Below are positions 22,540 to 33,547 of a stretch of 44,775 nt of DNA, piece by piece; position 1 is the stretch's first letter; every line of letters starts with the position of its first letter. The DNA comes from Gnetum montanum (taxonomy: Eukaryota; Streptophyta; Gnetopsida; Gnetales; Gnetaceae), in contig MNCI01036482.1 in the NCBI GenBank assembly GCA_015680685.1, forward strand, positions 142,668 to 187,442, given 5' to 3'. The translations under genes and the position numbers were made by a program. The notes beneath the pieces were generated by a model, which saw only the letters and a list, made by a program, of their open reading frames with translations, had not been told where the DNA came from and ran no database searches.

Positions 22540-22551
22540 TACCCCCACGAC
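22540..22551 (-). other. Polypurine tract of element A
   Basis: Minus strand GTCGTGGGGGTA abutting the 3' LTR; the same tract (GTCATGGGGGTA or ATCATGGGGGTA) precedes the LTRs at 35895 and 41985. Confidence 0.8.
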
Positions 22552-22611
22552 TAAATGAAAAATTTTCCTCGAGTTAAAGTGAGAACAAGCTACATTGATT
22601 ACACAGTGGAT

Positions 22612-22626
22612 AGGTATGGGATTATT
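22612..22626 (-). other. Pre-PPT box AATAATCCCATACCT, element A
   Basis: Fifteen bases identical to 35826-35840 and 41918-41932, at a similar distance before the LTR in all three elements. Confidence 0.75.
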
Positions 22627-22720
22627 AGATGGAAAAATGGGATGATGTCGCAGTGTGGGAAGAAAAAAAATATAGACACAACACACAGAAAATTCAATAA
22701 TTACAAAAATTAGATGGAAC

Positions 22721-23488
22721 TCATGTAGTTCCTGGTGGTGGTGGCTCCTCTATAGGTGTCTTTCGCTTTTCATGCACTCCAGGTCTTGGGATTTGATGGT
22801 GTTGAAGTATAGCTTGGAGTTTCTCCTCTTGTAAGGCCTTGCGTGCCTTGGTGGGCATGTAAGTTTGTGCTTGTTCCATAGAGGCATCCTAGTCAGCCTT
22901 CTCTTTTTCTTCCACCACCCTTTTATTCTTTGTCAATAGTTTATTAAGTTTCTTGGTTCTGAAAGTGTCTAGCTAGTTCTGAGCAACTTTTGGCTCTATA
23001 TTTAGAAGGTTTAATACTTCTGAAATGGCTTGAACAGAGAAATCAATAGTTACACCACAATTGTTAACTGTGGTGCCTTCTTCTTTATTGTGCCAAAATT
23101 GGTACGTTTCCCCTAAGTACTAGGCACCACTTTCAGAGAGGGTAGGCCATAATGGGAATCCTTTGAGATGATCCCTAATGGCCTCTGGAGCAAATTCTAT
23201 GAAAGGTCCAGAGTTTAATTCCATGATCACTACAGTGAATATGGACCTTTCATGAATGGTCTGAACACAATCCTAGGTCAGCGTGAGATATCGTCCTTGT
23301 TCAGACATTGCAACAGCTCCTCCTTTCACTTGCCTTGATTGTACAGTAGGAGGATCCTCTTGATGAATGTTGAATGATTGTTCCTCATGTTCTATATGTT
23401 GTCTGGTAGGATCTTGTCTTCCACCTCTCCAAGATCATCTGATCACACCTTGAGCAGGACCTTCCTGTTGTCTATGTTTCAAGGCCAT
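22721..23488 (-). pseudogene. 3' ORF of element A, unidentified protein
   Basis: One reading frame of 256 codons from ATG at 23488 to TGA at 22721-22723, broken by five in-frame stops (one TGA, four TAG) and no frameshift. It starts MALKHRQQEGPAQ. A basic, Gln-rich N-terminus is followed by a part with IEFAPEAIRDHLKGFPLW, YLGETYQFWHNKE and VTIDFSVQAISEVLNLL. The C-terminus is Lys/Glu-rich and ends EEPPPPGTT, about 180 bp before the LTR. It is neither Gag nor pol. Athila elements often carry an env-like or other ORF in this place, and the middle part loosely recalls the putative plant transposon protein domain (Transposase_32), but I would not assign it. No membrane segment is evident. Confidence 0.7.
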
Positions 23489-24301
23489 CTACAATCACAC
23501 GGGACCAATCGTTAGTAAGGTTGTTACCAAAGTTAGGTTATGCCTTACTACTTGCCTTAATCGATTTACTTTATTTCCATGTGATGTTAATTATTGGAAG
23601 AACATGTCCTTGAAAGATTATAATGTTGAGTCCTCTCTGCTTAGGTGGTTTCTAAATTTAATTTTATGGTATAGCTAAGGGGATGAAATTGTTTTTGACA
23701 CATTTTATTCTTAATTTTACAACTAATTACCCTTAAATATGTCCTTAGAGAAATGATGAATTTCAAAAAATTTATTTAGCATGTGCCCCTCCCCCACGAC
23801 TAAGCTGAACACTCCAGGGTCAAGTAGGTTCAAATGGAATGAAAATCGGAGTACTAGCGAGCGAGTTATGGATATGAAAGCATGGGATGCGCAATCGTGA
23901 GTCATAGAGAGGAATTTTAAAAACTTCCCATGTGTGAACAATTACAAATGATGGTGATTAGCATAGGGGGGTCATGAATATATATTTTCATCGAAGTTAG
24001 GGAACTTAGAGAATGTACCAAATTTTTAATATTTCTTTTGAAATTAAACAATGTAAACTAAGGACATCAGGATGACTGTTAAAGGGTTACAAGGTAATTA
24101 GATGGTTTGGAAGGAACGAATAATGATTTGTGGGTTTTATCAAGAAGGGCCTTTGATGGTAGAGAAAAAGGCTATGTAATGATTCATAGGAATGTTAAAT
24201 CAAAGGGATAGTAATAGGGAAAGAACATTATGAAAAATTATGCTAAGGGTAAGAAATGGTGTGTGTGAGCTATGTCATAAGTGAAGATTACCAAAAAATT
24301 A

Positions 24302-24319
24302 CACAAGTGGATCCTCCCC
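24302..24319 (-). other. Conserved box GGGGAGGATCCACT, element A
   Basis: Within minus-strand CCTACTTTGGGGAGGATCCA; the element B copy has CCTACTTTGGGGAGGACCCA. Confidence 0.75.
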
Positions 24320-24754
24320 AAAGTAGGTTTCAACCTATAATGCCCTTGTGTAACCACACTTAAAGTATCCGTGGGCACTAGAAGGGTTAAATGTAATTCA
24401 CACTAACTCCACAAAACACACATATGTAATTATCACTAGAATGAGGTGAGAATTCTATGCTATACGGGACATGAGCTACAATTACATGAACAGTGAGATG
24501 AGACAAACTATAGAAAGGGATCATAGAGATTGGGACATGAGGTAACTAACCCAGGGCATAGTGAATCTTGCATGAAAAGCATGATTAATGTGTCATTAAC
24601 CTATCATTCCAAGATCAAGACCAAGTCCATTCCTCTAGTCAGTGACATCGCATCGTTTCATCCCATGATGAACGACTATGAGAGTACCACAACAACAAGG
24701 CGTACGATTGCTTGACATTTTGTTCAAGGGAGGAGCGATTTTTGTTTTGTGGCA

Positions 24755-24809
24755 CTTTTTTTTTATACTTCTCTTTTTTTTTCTTTTCTTTTTCTCTTTC
24801 TTTTTTTTT
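24755..24809 (-). other. Sense-strand A/G tract, element A
   Basis: Almost only A and G on the minus strand, apart from one short TATA interruption. Confidence 0.7.
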
Positions 24810-25379
24810 GAATACTAAATCCAAAGAAGTTGCCAACCTTCAGGCATGGGTGCATGTCTTTCCAGTGGGATCCCCTAGCACAGCATTAATTTTTTAGTGT
24901 GCTTTTTGATTACTCTTACTCCCATTTTTCATTAGATCTACAAGGATCTTAGTACAACCACGTTGCATGATAACTCCCACAAACGTAACCAAAGAGAATC
25001 CATAAGTCCCCTTGATGTCACATCCTAATCATTCCCTCTTGGTCCATCCTTCTTCATTCTGGGTACAATGAACACAAAATTAATTTTAAGTTTTTAAGAA
25101 TTTCAAGAATATCACTGTACCCTTGAACAAAACCTCTTATTTGTAGAGTGGATGAGTGGGTCTAATGGGCTCACTATCCACATAATTGATCACTTGAGAC
25201 ATGATAACATAAAACACACCTCAACCAATGATCCACATGAGTGTTTTATTCATAGATGAGATTACTTACAAAAAATGTAAAAAAGGCAAAAAGATAAAAA
25301 AAAGTTGAAAAATGGAAAACTAGAAAACAAAAAGTTGTAAAATTAAAGAAAATTGAAAAACATTTATTAATCCTGCTTA

Positions 25380-27366
25380 TTAGTAGAATGGGGAATATCC
25401 CCCATAACTAAATGGTTGAGTATGGCAAGGATTAACAAATGTAAGATGAGGATCCTTGCATGTTGGAAGTATTGGAACTGGTCCATACTTACCCCATTGG
25501 GGTTCACACACTTGATTATAGTAAGCATAATGGGAAAATTTATATGATGTAGTTCCCAGATAACGAGTTGACCCACTATGATGTTTAGGACCTTTAGATG
25601 GAATGCAAGGACTGGAATGATGCCTCCCATGGTTGTGTTCATTGGGTCGTATGGTTGTTGGAGTGTTAGTTGGTGGCCCTGATGAAGTGACATGAGGCAT
25701 TGTATTCAAAGGTAATGGTGCACATGAAGTAACAGTGTGGGACTTGTGCTGAGTTGGAGGATGTAGTGGCCTCGGAATTATGTTGTCCCTTCTTACGACT
25801 GTGTTTAAAGAAGGGGCACTTTTGATGTGGAGGAGGCTTCTCACTGCTATTGGTAGTAGTAGCACAAGTAGTGTTTGTGGGTTGTTGTTGTGGAACAGAC
25901 ACCTTAGGAATAGTTTGTGGTAATGTGGAAAGAGCGAAAGTATAAGAATGTTGAAAATTAGGAGTATAAGATGCACAAGGTGGTGGTTGTGTTGGAGGCA
26001 TGGGTTGATAGTATTGTGAAGAATAGTAATGTGGTGGGATAGAGTATGTTGGCCCAGTTGAAGAAATAGGATGTTGAACTTGCTATGCGTTGGGATTTGG
26101 ATGATATGAAGGGTGTCTCCAGTCTAAGGATGGTCTCCCCCATGACTGGGATTGTTGCCACTGTGATCAAACACAGTATCTCTATATGAACTCTGGATGT
26201 AGCGTGTCTCCCCAATGCTCATGTAGATGTAACAATATTGGGCATTGGCCCTTGGGGTGATCGTACAGGCATATATTGCATTCATATGTATGATTGGTAG
26301 TTGAGTGCTTATTCCCTTCATTCTTCTTTTCTGAATGTCTACTATTTTTTCTTGCTTCTTGGGTTGTCAAAACTCTATCCCCAATGTTGTTCATAAATTC
26401 TCCACACTTTTGATATGTCCATTTCAACATCTTATTGATCTTTGCCTCAACTTCTTCTAGTGATTGTTGTATTGGCAAAGATGATGTTTCCACCTTGAGA
26501 TTGGTTGATTTCTCCTTTTTATGATCATGGACCCTTGTTAAGTTGAAATTTTGGTCCTGTTGATGTTTTTCAACACTCTCCCATCTAGCCATTTCTCCTT
26601 CTTCTTTTACTACCCACTTAATAAGCTCTTGGACTTGATGGGTTCATAGTTCATATAGTTGACCTCGGGCATACATTCCTAAGGTCTCTCTTGTCTCATT
26701 ACGTAGCCCATCAATCATATGGTACATTAGGCTTTCCTTGGAAAACCCATGGCCTAGACAATTGTTTAATAGTACATAATATCTTTCTAAGGCCATGTCC
26801 AAGGGTTCATGTTTTGCTTGTTTCCACCCTTGGATTTGTTTCCTCAAGGCTGACATTCTTGCGTAGGTTTGGTATTTTTTGTTAAAGACTTCTACCATTG
26901 TTGACCAGCGTCGTATTGAATTTGGTTTTAATGATCTATACCATAATTTTGTATGGCCAACGACTGTCATGAGCTTAATTTTTTGTTAACCATTATCAAT
27001 GTTGTTCCGTGCACAGGCATCGTAGAAGGCTTGTAAATGTTGATGCAAATCTAAGTCATAGCCTCCTGAGAAAGTAGGGAAGTTTTTTAAATCGAGCCAG
27101 GGTAGGAAACTCTCTTTACGATGCCTACGGGAGATTCAAACAGCCTCTTGTATTTACGTTAAGCTTGTAGTGGCCAGTGGAGGTTTATCGTCATCAGGTA
27201 GGTTATGCTTTCGTGCGTTGGGATGATGTTGTTTTCGTTTATGTTTATAAGAAACCCCCACTTCAGATTGCGTACTCCAATCTTCATTTTCATCTAATTT
27301 GTTGGTTCTCCAATGAATTTCCTCACTAGGTGTGGCATTGTTATAGTAGTCTTGTAGGAGTGGCAT
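25380..27366 (-). pseudogene. Element A Gag, Athila-like
   Basis: A long frame starting MPLLQDYYNNATPSEEIHW at 27366, only about 110 bp from the 5' LTR. The Gag core lies at 26970-26644: LWYRSLKPNSIRRWSTMVEV, FNKKYQTYARM, KQIQGWKQ, HEPLDMALERYYVLLNNCLG and YHMIDGLRNETR. A zinc knuckle CNICLYDHPKGQC (26242-26280) has the CX2CX3HX4C spacing found in Athila-type Gag. A Pro/Gln/Tyr-rich C-terminal region follows. Several stops interrupt the frame, and a frameshift before the end moves the terminal FSYGGYSPFY into another frame. No protease follows. Very similar to Gag of element B. Gag would form the particle that packages the RNA. Confidence 0.87.
26242..26280 (-). other. Gag zinc knuckle, element A
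   Basis: CX2CX3HX4C, all four ligands intact. The motif would bind the genomic RNA. Confidence 0.8.
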
Positions 27367-27477
27367 GGTTGTGAATTGTGTGTGAATTTGTATGTGACTT
27401 TTTATAATTATTTCTTCTTTCTAAGAGATATATCGTTAAGTCCTATACACCAACCTTGTATGATATAACTAATCAAA

Positions 27478-28357
27478 TGATGAGTTGAGAGATACCCCTA
27501 CAATCAACCATACGAATATGAGCATTTTCACGTGCTATTCGGTCGAACTCCACAGATGGACTAGTTGTGGCACCTAGATCGTTAACCTTAGATCACAGTT
27601 TGTTGTCTTCCCACCTAGACTACTATTATATTTATCATGTATGGTTTAGTCCAGAGTGAGGTGTATGATGTGTTCTAACCTAATGCTACTCCTGAAGGTA
27701 GTGGAAAATAATATTAACTACGTTAAGCTAGGAAGAAAGGGTAAGAAAATCTAATCTAGCCTAAGTGCGATGAGCAACCGTTCCTTGATCATCTGTACAC
27801 ATCTTGGATCTCATGCATGACTGTCACTAGGATTACCAAGCGTAGATCCCAGGTACATCACTGGGTTACCAAGTAGTCACACTTAAATGCTCGTAATCAA
27901 GTCATACTCATTCTGCATTACTAGGAGTATAAGAGTGAGAGAAACGAATTAGGAAAGCAGTAAATAATAATCAAATAAATAAATAAATAACAAAGTGAAT
28001 GCTAAAATGATGAAGTAATCTCGATCTTTATTGCCGATCATGTGCGTGTCCAAGTACGTCACACTTGAATAAATGATGTTGTACAATTACATTCACCACA
28101 CTGCGGGTAGACACGGGAAAATATTCTATCTTTGGAAGGGGAAAACTGCTAGAGCTTCACTAAGGAACTAAACTAGATGTGAAATGAGGGAGAGCCACCT
28201 CTTATTTATAGACATTGTGGTGAGTAGGATGTGATATCACGTATGTGATATTGCGGCCCATGAGATATTGCATATGCGATATCGTGACCCATGAGATATC
28301 GCAGGTGCATTATTGTGGGTGTGTTATCATAGCTATGAACAATTTCATGACTCATCA
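27478..28357 (-). repeat. 5' LTR of element A (880 bp)
   Basis: Collinear with 21682-22539 throughout, TGATGAG to CTCATCA. GATATC-type palindromes at about 28231-28305 include one good GCGATATCG. Confidence 0.93.
28203..28210 (-). promoter_or_regulatory. TATA box, element A 5' LTR
   Basis: TATAAATA on the minus strand, the likely promoter for the genomic RNA of this element. Confidence 0.65.
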
Positions 28358-28362
28358 GTATT

Positions 28363-29751
28363 CAAACTTTCTTAATAGATGAAGATGGATTTTTTTCTAA
28401 CATTGAATGAGATTATTAGTTAAATTGTTGATTATATGAATAACTAAGGATTGAACTCATGATCATAGACTAGATGAAGATGGACTTGAATTATATTTGA
28501 AACTAAAGCTTTATTATGTTCAAATACCCATAGCGTCTATTGGATAGATAGTATATTTTCATGAGAAAAAAGTACAAAATCTACAAATTGAATTTCCAAC
28601 AATGGGAGGCAATAAAAATAAATCATACAAGTAGTTTGCTACAAGATTATTACATTGTCTCAAATGGGTAGTCTTAGTACAAGAAAAAAACATACACAAC
28701 TTATTTTTAAGGGCTCTTGATCTACACAACATATAGGTATGTTCTTCTCTAGAAAATTTAGCTATGTTCGAAACATTTATATGCATATCCTTTATAATTT
28801 TCTCAACTTTCTTCATTAAAATTTCATTCATTTTATTTTAGAATATCTACAAATTGCAAAAATTTTTTCCTTTTTTTTCTTTTTTCATTGTACTCTTTCA
28901 AAACTTTTATGATTTCAAATCCCATCTTTATCTTTTCTACTTCAAGTTTACATTCACTTTTATTTTCCTTAATTTTTGTTTTAAGTGCTACTAATTTCAA
29001 CCTAATGTATGCATCATCGTTTAGAGTAGCATTAATCTTATTTTTTCCTTCATCTTTATCTTAAGAGTTATTAGCCCTTGAAGAATTTAATTATTTTTTT
29101 TTTATGAATTTCATCTAGTAATGTCATTTTCTTAGTCATATGCTTCCATTGTAGAACTATAATTTCTTTGATAGTAATTATCATTGGATATTTTTTGTGT
29201 GTCCTATATGATGCCATGATAAAATTTTCAAATTTCTTGAGTAGATACCTCAATCTTTTCAATAATAAACCCTCAATCATAAAATATTAATCTACCTAGC
29301 CTATCTCTAACTATTCTTTCTACTACTACCTTTGATTAAAAATGTTGAAACCCTTATTTCGAAAACATTGAAAACTTTAGATCAATGTTAAAACCTTTGT
29401 TGCTAAAACCCTTATTTTGAAACACTCACTTTCTCACATCATTGAATTATTAGCATATATCTTGGAGACTTATTAGCATATTTTGAAACAAAAGAAAAAA
29501 TATTTATGGATTTTTTAACTTGCTTCTCTTTTTCTACATTTGCAAGTTTATTCTTATTTTTCATTCTAACAAATTTCTTTTCTCATCTAATTCCTTTTTC
29601 CTTTTTAGAAAATTACAAGCATTAAATACATTTCCTTCATGATGAAAAAAATTATAGCAATTTGAAAGATTTTAATATGCGATTGGATGAAAGTAATTAT
29701 TCCCTCCTCCTAGCAACACAAGTTCCTTCATATGGAGTAGACATAAATTTT
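28363..29751. other. AT-rich DNA between elements A and B
   Basis: No gene is seen. A minus-strand GAGTTCAATCC near 28455 resembles a Pol III B box, with no convincing A box. Confidence 0.5.
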
Positions 29752-29825
29752 GTATGTGATGAGCCACGATATCGCGTCTGCCCCTACAATATCGCAGATG
29801 TGATATCACAACCCATCGAAACATC

Positions 29826-29833
29826 TATAAATA
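29826..29833 (+). promoter_or_regulatory. TATA box, element B 5' LTR
   Basis: TATAAATA 69 bp from the LTR start, after a cluster of ATATCGC and GATATC palindromes (29768-29806). U3 is therefore only about 100 bp. Confidence 0.7.
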
Positions 29834-30001
29834 AGATCTGGCTTTCCCTATTTTAGGTATCTAGATCTAGCCCTTAGCCAAACTATAGCAGCTTTACCAT
29901 TCTAGAGTTAGAATAATTTCCATGTGCCCATAGTAGGAGTCTTAAAGTGAACAGATCTTTATTCAAGCAAATTGTACCTGAGCACACATTTGTTAAATCT
30001 T

Positions 30002-30191
30002 GCTTGAAGGTATATGATTTTTATATATTTTGTATTTTTAATGTCTATGCTAATAGGGAAAGGTGAAGAGAACTAAATGACTAACTTTCATTAACTATCA
30101 CTAACTAAGTTCTAATTATCCTAGCACCAATATCTATTCCCACTTGTCGCACACACCCTAAACCTGTGCAACGCTGCTGGGATTACCAAAC
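30002..30191 (-). repeat. Inverted segment of the LTR
   Basis: Reads GCTTGAAGGTATATGATTTT onwards on the plus strand, i.e. the complement of the 3' LTR from 36516 down to 36329. LTRs of element A and of the composite keep the 3' LTR order (GGTAACCC before GGTAATCCC in the element's sense), so this is the derived orientation. Confidence 0.92.
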
Positions 30192-30367
30192 GATGCATTT
30201 AGGACTAAGTCCAAATGCTGCAAGATTGTATCAGGAAGACAATGATTGATTAACATTAAGTGTTCCATTGTGGCATGTAAGCACTTAGTCCTTGGAGTTT
30301 GACCGGATCACACATGAAACACTCATATTTGTATGGTTGAGTGTTGGGGTACCTCGCCACTCATCAT

Positions 30368-30384
30368 TGGCACCGTTGCCTGGG
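30368..30384 (+). other. Primer-binding site, tRNA-Asp type
   Basis: TGGCACCGTTGCCTGGG, two mismatches from TGGCGCCGTTGCCGGGG, the tRNA-Asp-complementary site typical of Athila elements. Starts two bases after the LTR. Confidence 0.85.
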
Positions 30385-30512
30385 ACTTAGTTGTTTGTGC
30401 ACTACGTAGAACATAGGAGATCATTCACATTGTTGGGACACTAGAACAAAACCTTAGGGTTGATCAAATGAAAAATAAGACAACGATAATTACCACACCA
30501 AAAAAGACAAAA

Positions 30513-33060
30513 ATGTCTTCTTCTTCCCACAAAAGAACTTCACCACCTAGGAACAATACTAGAGACAGTTGGCAACACAACACACATAACCAAAATCCAC
30601 TAGTTCCTCAATGATTCCGTGTGGTATATATTCATCACGATGAGTATGTACTCGACTTTACCTTTATTCTCCATCAAGATGAACAACTACGTTGGAGAGA
30701 CTTGGAGGGTAACATAGTGTTGCCCCCAGACCGAGCAGTCCCCAACATTCTCCTTCATGCTCTTGCACAAATAGGCATGTCACAATTGTATGCAGAGTAC
30801 ATTGCATGTGTTTACGGCACAAGGGAATACCATTCCACAGAAGTGCAACGTCAATGGAACTTGCAATAGGAGAGTTACAACACATCCTTGAAGGGCAAAG
30901 GACCCCATAATGCTCCACCCGTCATAAGCAAAATTGAGGGTGGTGAACCTATTTCAATAGGTTCTCCACAAAATGATGTTCCCCCTCCTAACAATGGGGT
31001 GAGGAGGTGGTGTATCAGAACCTTCACTCCATGATTCATAATCCCAATTCTGCCACCCACAAGCACCAAGTGTTCAATGAGGGAACACAAACACATGATA
31101 AGGGTAGGCATTCTGATCGTCATCACGATTGGGGTCGGGACCACCGAAGAGAAGGTAGGAAACATTATCATGGCAATGGTTCTCCTTCTTCTTCACCTTC
31201 ATCATCACATTCATCCTCTCCTTCAGTATCATTATGTAGTCATAAGGAACCTAACCATGAGGATAAAGGTAAACAAAGTGAGAAACCTCAACAAGAGAGT
31301 CGAGAGTGAGGATGAGGGTACTCTAGAGAATCATGGCATGGAAGAAGGGAAACTAGGGAACCACGTAAACATCACAGACGCTATGAAAGAAATGACCATG
31401 AAGAACCCCTACTTGCAACCTGAAGCATGTTAGACATCACGGAGGCCGTAAGAATTCCCACAAGGCACCAAAAAGATAACAGGATCAGGAGGTTAGACAT
31501 GAATAATATCCCATGATTTGAGGGGGGATACAATGCTGATCCTCAGAATCACTTACAAGCATTTCACAATGCATGTGCCTTTTAGAACATTGAGAATGAA
31601 TGGAAAAAGCTAAAGTTATTCCCAAGGACACTGGTAAAAGAAGCAGAAAGCTGGTACTGGTCCTTAGAACTAGAATCCATTCGAAGGTGGAGTACGATGC
31701 TAGAATTATTTAATAATAAGTATCAAATGTACTCCTAGGTGTCCAACCTATGAAAGCAAATCCAAGGATGGAAGTAGGAAACTCATGAACCCTTAGATGT
31801 TGCCCTGGGTAAATATTATGCACTGCTACATCGTTGCTTGGGCCATGGTTACTCATAGTAGGATCAACTACACCATCTTGTAGATGGACTTAGGCATAAA
31901 ACTAGGAGAACCCTTGGAATGTATGCCCAAGGGAGATTATCAGAGCTTAGGTCCCATTAGATCCATAGATTGCTGGAGCAAGTAGCTAAGGAAGAAGAAG
32001 AGCTATGTAAAAGAGAAAGTGCGGAATAGTATAATTGTGATCCTTCCCTTCGAAAAAGGGGAGTGAGATTTTGTGAGGAGGAGGAAGAGTCAACACTCAA
32101 AGAGATGATGAATAGGAAAACCTTGCCACCCCAAAAATTAACAACCAAAGTGTCATTGAAGGTAGACCAAATGTGGGACTCCTTAGATAGTAGATTTGAA
32201 ACTGTTCTCAAAATCTTAGAGGAGTCTAAGGAGCAAGGTAGTGACTATGATAAAAAGAAAAAGAGGGATTTGGACCATGCATGTAACAAAGGTAAGGGTA
32301 AAATGGCCATCATTGAAGAGGTTGTGAATTTTGATACAGACAATGATGGTGGATGTGAGATATGCTAGTATGACCATCCTAAGGGACGTTGCCCAATAAT
32401 CTCACATATGCAAGAGTCTGGGGTGTATGCACTTAACCCACAGCTTAACAAATGGCAAGCACCCCTACGGTTACCTTATCCCCAAGGTAACCCAAGAAAG
32501 TTCCACCAACCATTAACATATTATCCAAGTGGAACTTTTCCACAACCTATTGAGAAACACTAGCAGTGGAAATACCCACAGTCATGGGAGATGCCACCAC
32601 CAAGGCAATAATACCCTTACCGGCAACTGGATCCATGTGGCTACTATGTGTAGCAGCCAATCTCTCCATTTGACTCTATTGGTCATGTGACATCACAACG
32701 TCACTACCAAGCTCAGGATTATTATAGGACTCCTTCTCCTAAGGGAGACACACCACATACGTACCATTCCCCAAATCCATCTGCATCCCTCACACCGATA
32801 GCTCCATTACCACCCACTCCAGCAATGCAAGGGGAACTCCCCACTCAACTGCAGCAATACAATGCTATGAGAGCTGTAAACCTTTGACCCACTACTAGTT
32901 CAGACAATCGTACAAAGAGAAGACCTTTCTTCGGAACCAACAATCTAAACAAGCTCTCACAACCATAAGCGATTGAGCCTCTGAATGCTTCTCTATCAAA
33001 TAAGGCTTCAGATCTCCCTTCAAATCAAAAATAGAGCTCAATGCACATGGTTATGCTAAC
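30513..33060 (+). pseudogene. Element B Gag, Athila-like
   Basis: Starts MSSSSHKRTSPPRNN at 30513, about 130 bp after the primer site. A Gag core at about 31500-31960 reads FEGGYNADPQNHLQAFHNAC, AESWYWSLELESIRRWSTM, FNNKYQMYS and HEPLDVALGKYYALLHRCLG, clearly homologous to Gag of element A. A zinc knuckle with the same CX2CX3HX4C spacing lies at 32354-32392 (a TAG replaces one non-ligand residue). A Pro/Gln/Tyr-rich region follows to about 32890. Many in-frame stops occur, largely TAG and TGA, with some frame changes. It would have formed the particle. Confidence 0.87.
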
Positions 33061-33547
33061 ACATACTATCACTGACTGGATTAAGGAGGGTCACCTTCCC
33101 AGGAAATTCTTTGATCCTAGAAGTCCTTTAATTTATCTCCAAGTCACTGGGAATGAACCATGTAAAGCTCTTTTGGACTGAGGTTCTAGAGTCAACATAA
33201 TATCACAAGATATGTATAAAGCCTGGAACCTACCTCCACTAAAAACAAGCAATATTCTCTTAGAGTTGGCTGACCAGTCCATCATTGTTCCCTTGGGATT
33301 GGTGGAGGACATCGTTACCACTGTGTGTGATTGGTCATACCCAACTTATTTCCTAGTGATACAAGTGAACAATGACAAAGATGACTTCCCAATAATAATG
33401 GGAAGGGCTTGGCCAAGTACCATAAATGCATGCCTAGGAATATGTGATCTTTCCCTAGAAATATCTAAGAAAAACACTTTTGGGAAGGTCGAGAGGAAGA
33501 AAGTTCCATGCATCACATACATTGATACAGGGTGTGATTGCGTATAG
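33061..33547 (+). pseudogene. Element B aspartic protease
   Basis: The active-site strand reads CKALLD, stop, GSRVNIIS: the catalytic Asp is at 33176-33178 and the Ser/Thr codon of the D-S/T-G triad is a TGA (33179-33181). It continues DMYKAWNLPPLKTSNILLEL, ADQSIIVPLGLVEDIV and FPIIMGRAWPST, the second conserved motif (usual ILGRPF/W). The frame ends at 33545-33547 after IDTGCDCV. It is typical for Athila and related plant gypsy proteases. It lies in frame with and directly after the Gag C-terminus, as expected for a Gag-Pro precursor. Inactive as read. Confidence 0.86.

Larger units (their letters stand above)
23489..25379. other. Non-coding interior of element A
   Basis: Between gag and the 3' ORF, where pol would lie in an autonomous element. 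No pol motif is visible in any frame. It contains the A/G tract (24755-24809) and conserved box (24302-24319). Confidence 0.6.
21682..28357 (-). mobile_element. Element A: Athila-like gag-only LTR retrotransposon
   Basis: LTRs at 21682-22539 and 27478-28357 with TGATGAG...CTCATCA ends, flanked by GTATC (21677-21681) and GTATT (28358-28362), a 4/5 match as expected of an aged target duplication. Interior in element order: gag (27366-25380), non-coding DNA with an A/G tract and the GGGGAGGATCCACT box, a separate decayed 3' ORF (23488-22721), the pre-PPT box and the polypurine tract. No protease, RT, RNase H or integrase can be found. The primer site next to the 5' LTR is not recognisable. By eye the LTRs differ at roughly one position in ten, so it is an old insertion. 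Confidence 0.93.
29757..30366 (+). repeat. 5' LTR of element B with internal inversion (610 bp)
   Basis: Its first ~235 bp and last ~130 bp are collinear with the 3' LTR, but 30002-30191 is the reverse complement of 36329-36516. The 3' LTR part 36131-36328 has no counterpart here. Confidence 0.92.

Noticed and set aside
24639-24836. Lys/Glu-rich protein
   Set aside because: Translation of the A/G tract in element A.
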